NCBI GenBank assembly: GCA_014843695.1
Contig: CM026402.1
Location: forward strand, 22,221,325-22,285,324
DNA from: Archivesica marissinica
Taxonomy: Eukaryota; Mollusca; Bivalvia; Venerida; Vesicomyidae
DNA: 64,000 nt
Reading direction: 5' to 3'
This document shows, in pieces, positions 39,401-51,400 of the stretch. Numbering within the stretch: position 1 is the stretch's first letter; each line of letters starts with the position of its first letter. The notes under the pieces were generated by a model, which did not search any database, was not told the DNA's origin, and saw only the letters and a list, made by a program, of their open reading frames with translations. The position numbers and the translations under genes are program-made.

Positions 39401-42400
39401 CTCTGTGAAGGCTACACTGTTATTCTCCTATTACTGATGAGTCACCTCTGTGAAGGCTACACTGTTATTCTCCTATTACTGCCGAGTCACCTCTGTGAAT
39501 GCTAGACTGTTATTCTCCTATTACTGCCGAGTCACCTCTGTGAAGGCTGGATTGTTATTCTCCTATTACTGCCGAGTCACCTCTGTGAAGGCTAAACTGT
39601 TATTCTCCTATTACTGCTGAGTCACCTCTGTGAAGGCTACACTGTTATTCTCCTATTACTGCCGAGTCACCTCTGTGAAGGCTAGACTGTTATTCTCCTA
39701 TTACTGCCGAGTCACCTCTGTGAAGGCTACACTGTTATTCTCCTATTACTGCTGAGTCACCTCTGTGAAGGCTACACTGTTATTCTATTACTGCCGAGTC
39801 ACCTCTGTGAAGGCTAAACTGTTATTCTCCTATTACTGCTGAGTCACCTCTGTGAAGGCTGGACTGTTATTCTCCTATTACTGCTGAGTCACCTCTGTGA
39901 AGGCTAGACTGTTATTCTCCTATTACTGCTGAGTCACCTCTGTGAAGGCTACACTGTTATTCTATTACTGCCGAGTCACCTCTGTGAAGGCTAAACTGTT
40001 ATTCTCCTATTACTGCCAAGTCACCTCTGTGACGGCTAGACTGTTATTCTCCTATTACTGCTAAGTCACCTCTGTGAAGGCTACACTGTTATTCTATTAC
40101 TGCCGAGTCACCTCTGTGAAGGCTAAACTGTTATTCTCCTATACTGCCAGTCACCTCTGTGAAGGCTACACTGTTATTCTCCTATTACTGCGAGCACCCT
40201 GTGAAGGCTAACTGTTATTCTCTTACTGCCAGTCACCTCTGTGAAGGCTACTGTTATTCTCCTATACTGCCAAGTCACCTCTGTGAAGGCTAGACTGTTA
40301 TTCTCCTATTACTGCTGAGTCACCTCTGTGAAGGCTAGACTGTTATTCTCCTATTACTGCTGAGTCACCTCTGTGAAGGCTAGACTGTTATTCTCCTATT
40401 ACTGCCAAGTCACCTCTGTGAAGGCTACACTGTTATTCTCCTATTACTGCCGAGTCACCACTGTGAAGGCTAGACTGTTATTCTCCTATTACTGCCAAGT
40501 CACCTCTGTGAAGGCTGGACTGTTATTCTCCTATTACTGCCGAGTCACCTCTGTGAAGGCTGGACTGTTATTCTCCTATTACTGCCGAGTCACCTCTGTG
40601 AAGGCTAGACTGTTATTCTCCTATTACTGCTGAGTCACCTCTGTGAAGGCTACACTGTTATTCTATTACTGCCGAGTCACCTCTGTGAAGGCTGGACTGT
40701 TATTCTCCTATTACTGCCGTGTCACCTCTGTGAAGGCTAGACTGTTATTCTCCTATTACTGATGAGTCACCTCTGTGAAGGCTAGACTGTCCTTCTCCTA
40801 TTACTGCCGAGTCACCTCTGTGAAGGCTAGACTGTTATTCTCCTATTACTGCTGAGTCACCTCTGTGAAGGCTAGACTGTTATTCTCCTATTACTGCTGA
40901 GTCACCTCTGTGAAGGCTAGACTGTTATTCTCCTATTACTGCTGAGTCACCTCTGTGAAGGCTACACTGTTATTCTATTACTGCCGAGTCACCTCTGTGA
41001 AGGCTAAACTGTTATTCTCCTATTACTGCTGAGTCACCTCTGTGAAGGCTAGACTGTTATTCTCCTATTACTGCTGAGTCACCTCTGTGAAGGCTACACT
41101 GTTATTCTCCTATTACTGCCGAGTCACCTCTGTGAAGGCTAGACTGTTATTCTCCTATTACTGCCGAGTCACCTCTGTGAAGGCTGGATTGTTATTCTCC
41201 TATTACTGCCGAGTCACCTCTGTGAAGGCTAGACTGTTATTCTCCTATTACTGCCGAGTCACCTCTGTAAAGGCTAAACTGTTATTCTCCTATTACTGCT
41301 GAGTCACCTCTGTGAAGGCTACACTGTTATTCTATTACTGCCGAGTCACCTCTGTGAAGGCTAAACTGTGTGAAGGCTGGACTGTTATTCTCCTATTACT
41401 GATGAGTCACCTCTGTGAAGGCTAGACTATTATTCTCCTATTACTGCCGAGTCACCTCTGTGAAGGCTACACTGTTATTCTCCTATTACTGATGAGTCAC
41501 CTCTGTGAAGGCTACACTGTTATTCTCCTATTACTGCCGAGTCACCTCTGTGAATGCTAGACTGTTATTCTCCTATTACTGCCGAGTCACCTCTGTGAAG
41601 GCTAAACTGTTATTCTCCTATTACTGCTGAGTCACCTCTGTGAAGGCTACACTGTTATTCTATTACTGCCGAGTCACCTCTGTGAAGGCTAACTGTTATT
41701 CTCCTATTACTGCCGAGTCACCTCTGTGACGGCTAGACTGTTATTCTCCTATTACTGCTGAGTCACCTCTGTGAAGGCTACACTGTTATTCTATTACTGC
41801 CGAGTCACCTCTGTGAAGGCTAAACTGTTATTCTCCTATTACTGCCGAGTCACCTCTGTGAAGGCTACACTGTTATTCTCCTATTACTGCCGAGTCACCT
41901 CTGTGAAGGCTAGACTGTTATTCTCCTATTACTGCTGAGGCACCTCTGTGAAGGCTGGACTGTTATTCTCCTATTACTGCCGAGTCACCTCTGTGAAGGC
42001 TAGACTGTTATTCTCCTATTACTGCCGAGTCACCTCTGTGAAGGCTAGACTGTTATTCTCCTATTACTGCTGAGTCACCTCTGTGAAGGCTACACTGTTA
42101 TTCTATTACTGCCGAGTCACCTCTGTGAAGGCTAGACTGTTATTCTCCTATTACTGCCGAGTCACCTCTGTGAAGGCTAGACTGTTATTCTCCTATTACT
42201 GCCGAGTCACCTCTGTGAAGGCTAGACTGTTATTCTCCTATTACTGCCGAGTCACCTCTGTGAAGGCTGGACTGTTATTCTCCTATTACTGCTGAGTCAC
42301 CTCTGTGAAGGCTAGACTGTTATTCTCCTATTACTGCCGAGTCACCTCTGTGAAGACTAGACTGTTATTCTCCTATTACTGCCGAGTCACCTCTGTGAAG

Positions 42401-45400
42401 GCTAGACTGTTATTCTCCTATTACTGCTGAGTCACCTCTGTGAAGGCTAGACTGTTATTCTCCTATTACTGCCGAGTCACCTCTGTGAAGACTAGACTGT
42501 TATTCTCCTATTACTGCCGAGTCACCTCTGTGAAGGCTAGACTGTTATTCTCCTATTACTGCTGAGTCACCTCTGTGAAGGCTACACTGTTATTCTCCTA
42601 TTACTGCCGAGTCACCTCTGTGAAGACTAGACTGTTATTCTCCTATTACTGCCGAGTCACCTCTGTGAAGGCTAGACTGTTATTCTCCTATTACTGCTGA
42701 GTCACCTCTGTGAAGGCTAGACTGTTATTCTCCTATTACTGCTGAGTCACCTCTGTGAAGGCTAGACTGTTATTCTCCTATTACTGCCGAGTCACCTCTG
42801 TGAAGGCTGGACTGTTATTCTCCTATTACTGATGAGTCACCTCTGTGAAGGCTAGACTGTTATTCTCCTATTACTGCTGAGTCACCTCTGTGAAGGCTAC
42901 ACTGTTATTCTCCTATTACTGCTGAGTCACCTCTGTGAAGGCTGGACTGTTATCTCCTATTTGCTGAGTCACCTCTGTGAAGGCTACACTGTTATTCTCC
43001 TATTACTGCCGAGTCACCTCTGTGAAGGCTAGACTGTTATTCTCCTATTACTGCCGAGTCACCTCTGTGAAGGCTAAACTGTTATTCTCCTATTACTGCT
43101 GAGTCACCTCTGTGAAGGCTAGACTGTTATTCTCCTATTACTGCCGAGTCACCTCTGTGAAGGCTAGACTGTTATTCTCCTATTACTGCCGAGTCACCTC
43201 TGTGAAGGCTAGACTGTTATTCTCCTATTACTGCTGAGTCACCTCTGTGAAGGCTACACTGTTATTCTCCTATTACTGCTGAGTCACCTCTGTGAAGGCT
43301 AGACTGTTATTCTCCTATTACTGCCGAGTCACCTCTGTGAAGGCTGGACTGTTATTCCCTATTACTGTGAGTCACCTCTGTGAAGGCTAGACTGTTATTC
43401 TCCTATTACTGCTGAGTCACCTCTGTGAAGGCTAGACTGTTATTCTCCTATTACTGCTGAGTCACCTCTGTGAAGGCTGGACTGTTATTCTCCTATTACT
43501 GATGAGTCACCTCTGTGAAGGCTACACTGTTATTCTCCTATTACTGCCGAGTCACCTCTGTGAATGCTAGACTGTTATTCTCCTATTACTGCCGAGTCAC
43601 CTCTGTGAAGGCTAAACTGTTATTCTCCTATTACTGCTGAGTCACCTCTGTGAAGGCTACACTGTTATTCTCCTATTACTGCCGAGTCACCTCTGTGAAT
43701 GCTAGACTGTTATTCTCCTATTACTGCTGAGTCACCTCTGTGAAGGCTAGACTGTTATTCTCCTATTACTGCTGAGTCACCTCTGTGAAGGCTACACTGT
43801 TATTCTCCTATTACTGCCGAGTCACCTCTGTGAATGCTAGACTGTTATTCTCCTATTACTGCTGAGTCACCTCTGTGAATGCTAGACTGTTATTCTCCTA
43901 TTACTGCTGAGTCACCTCTGTGAAGGCTAGACTGTTATTCTCCTATTACTGCTGAGTCACCTCTGTGAAGGCTAGACTGTTATTCTCCTATTACTGCTGA
44001 GTCACCTCTGTGAAGGCTAGACTGTTATTCTCCTATTACTGCTGAGTAGGCTACACTGTTATTCTCCTATTACTGCTGAGTGACCTTGGTGAAGGCTGGA
44101 CTGGATATGTGGCATCTATTGGTGAGACAGAATCCAACAGTTTTCAGATGGTTTGATGAATTCAAATCGAGACAGGAGTTGGCCAGAGATTCTCCAATAC
44201 TGGTAGACTGAAGTCTGCACTGACCAAGTACAATGCCGATAAAATACAATCAATCATTGACAAAGACACCTGGTACAATGTCAAGAAAGTTCTTATAATG
44301 GATGGATAGTCCAAACTACGTGTATCCCTGCTTTCTGAGTTAACAAATTTACCATGTCAAAATATGAAATTTGGCTCTACGGGTGAAATGATTGCACGCT
44401 TAGCCTATGGGAGTTTAGTAGAGCTGCTATTGTAAATAAAAGTGATGTATAATAATATCTAATGTTGCAGGATACTCTCCACTGTCTATAGCAGAATGGG
44501 AAGAGGTACTTATTACATTCATGAGAGTCTCTCAAACTGGGAACCAGCCACCACAGGAAGTGTACTTAGATTGGTCGAGAGTGATCACATGGAACAGTCT
44601 AGCAGTGTTATTGGTCAGGCATGTAGGTGCAGCAGAAGCTGTGTCCCTGCTTGAGAGATTGGAGGTACCAGAAGGAGTTCTATCACCTGAGTTTTACCAA
44701 GTTTGTCTTCTCTCGGGAGCGGTGCAGAAACAACAAAGGTACTTTAAGGATATTTATTTGTTTTAGTGTATCATCAAATGATACTTTTGTGGGAAATAGT
44801 ATCACAAGTGTTGTTAGCTTTTATTAGTTTATTTGAACCCTTTCCCTCATAGAAGCACCTCTTGACGACATTAACAATACGACATACACCTTTCCCTCAT
44901 AGAAGCACCTCTCAACGCCATTACCAATACGACATACATTGGCAGTGTAGTAGCCAAACCAATGTTCATAATAAGGTCAGAATCTCATGTAGTTTCAGTA
45001 ATATCTCTGGAGGTTGGATAGATATGGCGGCTACTTATCCACTGCATGATAGCTAAATGGCTGTCATTTGTATGGAGATATAATAGTATATTAACCTAAA
45101 TCTCTATGAAGGAAAGGGTTACATTTATTTAACGTTGCTACTGGTTGCCCATTTGAGTGCTGGGCAGTTTACCTAACGACACTTTCCTGGGAAGGCTCCA
45201 ACGGTTAACCAGTACTTGGTGCACCAACCTCCGTAAGAAACTGCCAACTTTTTCATATAAAGAGACACAGTCTGAGCGGGGCTCGAACTCGTGACCATAT
45301 GCGATGATAGGTTACAGTGGTATACACGTCAGCAACCGTAACCACTCGACCACGGAGGCGGACACGGCGTTAGCTTTCTATGTTCATGAGTGAACTATAA

Positions 45401-48400
45401 TGTGCTCTTACTCTCAATCGAATTTTATTTTATATCGAACACATTTTTTTTTTTTTTATGTTGGAAAATGTTTTTATGATAGAAAATGATGCAACCGTAT
45501 ATTAAATGGCGCTAAAACGTCGCGTTTAAATATTTTGTCCTCATACATAATCATAATGTTGGCAAAACTTGTGGCCCAAACCATTTGTTTTATCAATTTA
45601 CATGTATCACCATTTATGTATTGTATCTATTGCTGTTGTATTACACATGTAATTGATAAAAGCAAAATATGATTAAACTAAGCTATACATAATCTAGAAT
45701 CTGCTATGTTTTTCGGTCAGTGAATAAAACACAGGTAACTGGGTATAGAATCGTTGATAACTGATCGATTTGAAAATCGACATTTGGTAAAAGTTTAACT
45801 TTCATTCCATGCTAAACATTTCAGATTGGTGCTTCATTCCATGCTGGAGAGGGTGGACAGTTACCTGTGGTCACAGAGACCGACAGCCCTCACACCTCAG
45901 GTAATCATACAGTTGGAAAAATATGGGAGGAGGGTGGACGTAAACATTATATTTTGAAGGTTCAGTGCTATTGTGACCTTTGTAGGTTGAAGAATTACGA
46001 TGATTTTATTTGTATCTGTTATAACTTTATATTGCTATACCAATGTCGAGCTGTTCAACAAACCTACTGTTACCATCATCATCGGAAATATATGTATACG
46101 TTTGAATGCAGAATACATCCTGGGGATATGTAGTCCAGTGGTAACACGCTGGACTGGTAATCCAGGGTCGCAGGTTCGATCCCCCGTCTGACCCTAATAA
46201 AATTGACAGTCTTTCAGATGGGACGTTAAACCGAGGTCTCGTGTCGGTGTTTTACACCGTGCACGTAAAAGAACCAGAGGAGACTCTGGAATGGGTCTCT
46301 GTCTGTATCATTGCACTATCCTCCAAAATCTAAAATAACTAATCTCTTCAGGAGGCGTCGCTCATATGGGCAACCGGTAGCGACGATAAATAAACGTAAA
46401 ACACACAAACACATAAGTCTTGTGTTGATGTTTGGTTGTAGGTGAACATTTGGAAAGGTTTAACATGGAATTGTATACATACGGTAGATAAGAAGGCAGA
46501 TTGAACAGCTTCCTGTTAAGCCCACTATTTGTATCTTGCCCATGTTGGAGTAGCATTTTTCAGCGCCTTTTACTACTAAAGTATAAACTTTTATTTATTT
46601 TACAATGATTGCGAAACAAGCTGTAACAACTTATATTAATCACTCTCGTTGGCTCGGATGACAGCGTAAATGTGGTCATTCATGTGGACGGAAACCGGAG
46701 TACCCTGAGAAGAGCCACCTATCTGACGACCACTGTACCATCTCACATACTTTCCGGTCCGAGGATCGAACCCGGGTTGCATTGGTGAGAAGCGAGCGCG
46801 TTGTTCATTTGATTAAGGTGAGAAATTAATAATCGCCATTATGTTGTCTCCCCTTTCAGCTGCAATACTTGGCAGTAACAGAGAAGAAACTCTCAATGGG
46901 GGAGACTACTGGCCCTCAAACTGATTTACTGCAAACAATGGTAGGTGAAACAGAGCCTTTCATAATAACAAGAACTGACGGATCTGTAGTCCAGTTGTAA
47001 CACGCTGGACTGGTAATTCATGGATCGCAGGTTCGATCCTCCGTCTGACCCTAATACAATTAACAGTCTTTCAGATGGGACTTTAAACCAAGGTCTTGTG
47101 TCAGTGCTGTACACCGTGCACGTAAAAGAACCAGCGGAGACTCTGGAATGGGTCTCTGTCTGTATCATTGCACTATCCTCCAAAAATCTAAAATGACTAA
47201 TCTCTTCAGGAGGCGTCGCTCATATGGGCAACCGGTAGCGACGATAAATAAACGTAAAACACACACAGCAAGAACTGGATGTCACGAGAATGCCCAATAT
47301 GCATAAAACTAATCTTCAAAGCAGATCTCGCAATATACCAAGGGTGTATATTGGGACGGCCATTTTTTTTTCAATCTTAAATTTTTGACAACAACGATAA
47401 CATTAATTAATTGAGACAATAATTATGTATGTAAAGGCTTGTCGGCAGGTAAAAATGATCGACAGTTTATAAAAATAGAAATTGTTAAATCTATCATCTG
47501 TAATTTATAGTAAATTTCAGTAAAAGTACATGAAAATGATACTATGTGTAGAATGTACATGTTTTGTCATAATCATTGGGGCGTCAATGGTCAGACTAGT
47601 CGTGACTACATTATGCCCATGTATACAAACATAACAAGTCCGCCTCCGTGGTCGAGTGGTTACGGTCGCTGACTTGTATACCACTATAATCTATCATCAC
47701 TGATGGTCACGGGTTTGAGCCCCGCTCAGACCGTGTTTCATTTATATGAAAACTGCCTGCCGGCGATATAGCCCAAAAATGAGGCTGATGCAGGCGTAAA
47801 ACCCGAAATATTACATATAACAAACATAGCATTTTAACAAGCAAATAACAATTAAATGATCAGATACAATAGTTGATACACATGTGAATCATTGTGAAGC
47901 AGCATATTGAAGATGTGGTAGTAAACATAAACACCACATTAGCAAGTGTGTATGGTTTGCCTCCAATCCAAACAAGGATGTTGCTTTGAGCTTTGATGCC
48001 CTAGATGTATTGCAGGGGAGTAACCTGTGTGAGAGGTTTGTATCTTATATAACTTTGATGCCCTTGATGTATTGCAGGGGAGTAACCTGCTGGAGTGTGA
48101 GAGGTTTGTATCTTATATAACTTTGATGCCCTTGATGTATTGCAGGGGAGTAACCTGTGTGAGAGGTTCGTATCTTATATAACTTTGATGCCCTAGATGT
48201 ATTGCAGGGGAGTAACCTGTGTGAGAGGTTTGTATCTTATATAACTTTGATGCCCTTGATGTATTGCAGGGGAGTAACCTGTGTGAGAGGTTTGTATCTT
48301 ATATAACTTTGATGCCCTTGATGTATTGCAGGGGAGTAACCTGTGCGAGAGGTTTGTATCTTATATAACTTTGATGCCCTAGATGTATTGCAGGGGAGTA

Positions 48401-51400
48401 ACCTGTGTGAGAGGTTTGTATCTTATATAACTTTGATGCCCTTGATGTATTGCAGGGGAGTAACCTGTGCGAGAGGTTTGTATCTTATATAACTTTGATG
48501 CCCTTGATGTATTGCAGGGGAGTAACCTGCTGGAGTGCGAGAGGTTTGAGCCGTACGTTGAGGACTCCGAGTGTCACTGGGGAATTGAAACAAAGATAAA
48601 CTTGTAAGTTATTTATCGGATTGGGCAAAGTAATATGCATATTTCGTTTAGCATTCAGCCAGGTTTCAAACCTGCTTCACCATGGCAACGTCTCCTAGCA
48701 ATAACAAATCAGACCTCTTTAACTCTAATACATTTATACTTATTATATGAGCCTGGGAACAGGCATTGATATATTTTGCCTGGTCAGTCATATAAATATA
48801 TTTTAACACCGACACCATTAATTGGGTCGCAGAAACGTGAAATTATATGTTGACACAATTATGCAATGTAAATTAGGCTACGGGAGCATTCGTGTATTTT
48901 CGGAAATGATCGTGTATATAAAAGAACACGCCCATAGATATTTTGACAGCGCCCAGGTCCATACAACTGATTAGCAACAGCATCTGTAGTCGCCGTCTCC
49001 GTGGCTTAGTGGATATGCGCCTGTTCGGTGATTTCCAAAATAATTCTGTTTCTATTTTTGAGAGTTGTCGTTCTTCAATCAACACCCTAGAAATTACGGG
49101 TGTAATGTAGGTGGCGCTACGTTCGGAAATCAAGTTTCCCCAGGCTGTCATTTTGCCAGAAGTAAATTAGTGAAATATCGACAGACTGTGGAACCCAGAC
49201 TATTATAGGCGGCTGCATTTATGAAAAAAATCCACTCTACCCTAAAAAAATTGCTACAAAAGGTTTCTCAACGGTTTTCTATAGTATCAGGTGTGCTTAA
49301 TAACATACTAAATGTCTACCAAAATCTGACCAATGAAAAGGTATAATTTTCAAGATGGCATCCAAGATGGCTGCTAAATCGTTCACATCTCACTGGCGTC
49401 TTCATTATTGATCCTAGATGAGTAATTTTGGTGTATAACCCCAGGTTTTGGGGATCTAGGAATCCGATTAGCATACTTAAATTATAGTGAAGTGATTACA
49501 TAATTGTGAAATTCAAGATGGCGGCGAATATGGCCGCCAAAACTATTAAAATGCCCATGTCTCCTTGTAGTGTGATGGCCTATGTAATTCCGTGGCTATC
49601 GAATGTTAATTTTGCTTCCTATGCATATTCAGTGGTCAGATTTTGGTAGACTTTTAGTATGTTATTAAGCACACCTGATACTATAGAAACCCGTTGAGAA
49701 ACCTTTTGTAGCAATTTTTTTGGGGTCAAACTCTATATTTGCAGCTGCCTATTATATATATGCTACCAGTATAATATTAAATGTTTAATATACCAAACTG
49801 TGCTTATTTCAAGTAGTGTGTAGGGGGGGGGGCTTTTAGATGGAGATCATAGGACTGGCCATACTCTGTGATACACTTCTTGGAAGTAAACAAATGTTTT
49901 GCATGTTATATCCATACACTGCGATATCTTACACTTATAATGGTAACTAATTTGGAAGAGCTATAGAAGTGTTTGCATCATATATTATAATGTTTTAGAT
50001 TTAATACATACACAACGTATATATATACAATCATGTTTAGGTGACATATAGGCCCTCTGGAGTCTGGACCGGGTGTGACTACCTAATGTTTATTGGTTTG
50101 TTGATACAATATGTCACTATACTTGAATGTTTACTTACTTACTTTTTGTGTGTCGGATCTCTGTCTCATGAATAATTGGATGTCTGTCACATGGCTGATT
50201 GGGTGTCTATCACATGAATAATTGGGCGTCTGTCACATGGCTGATTGGGTGTCTGTCACATGAATAATTGGATGTCTGTCATGTGGCTGATTGGGTGTCT
50301 GTCACATGAATAATTGGATGTCTGTCACATGGCTGATTGGGTGTATGTCACATGAATAATTGGGCGTCTGTCACATGAATAATTGGATGTCTGTCATGTG
50401 GCTGATTGGGTGTCTGTCACATGAATAATTGGATGTCTGTCATGTGGCTGATTGGGTGTCTGTCACATGAATAATTGGATGTCTGTCATGTGGCTGATTG
50501 GGTGTCTGTCACATGAATAATTGGATGTCTGTCATGTGGCTGAGTGGGTGTCTGTCACATGAATAATTGGATGTCTGTCATGTGGCTGATTGGGTGTCTG
50601 TCACATGAATAATTGGGTGTCTGTCACATGGCTGATTGGATGTCTGTCACATGAATAATTGGATGTCTGTCATGTGGCTGATTGAATGTCTGTCACATGA
50701 ATAATTGGATGTCTGTCATGTGGCTGATTGAATGTCTGTCACATGGCTGATTATTACCTCTGAGAATGAGTCAGAGATTGTAGAAGTGTTAGAACTTAAA
50801 GGCCTAATATATTTGTTAGACATGTATATGTAACTTTATAACTTAAAGGCCCAGTGTACGTGTTAGACATGTATATGTAACTTTATAACTTAAAGGCCCA
50901 GTGTACTTGTTAGACATGTATATGTAACTTTATAACTTAAAGGCCTATGTACTTGTTAGACATGTATATGTAACTTTATAACTTAAAGGCCTAATGTACT
51001 TGTTAGACATTTCTCTGTAACTTTATAACTTAAAGGCCTAATGTACTTGTTAGACATGTATATGTAACTTTATAACTTAAAGACCTAATGTACTTGTTAG
51101 ACATTTCTCTGTAACTTTATAACTTAAAGGCCTAATGTACTTGTTAGACATGTCTATGTAACTTTATAACTTAAAGGCCTAATGTACTTGTTAGACATTT
51201 CTCTGTAACTTTATAACTTAAAGGCCTAATGTACTTGTTAGACATGTCTATGTAACTTTATAACTTAAAGGCCTAATGTACTTGTTAGACATTTCTCTGT
51301 AACTTTATAACTTAAAGGCCTAAGGTACTTGTTAGACATGTCTCTGTAACTTTATAACTTAAAGGCCTAATGTACTTGTTAGACATTTCTCTGTAACTTT

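Noticed and set aside
45260..45362. tRNA gene on the minus strand
   Set aside because: Same reason: tRNA-like head of SINE family 2 with attached body.
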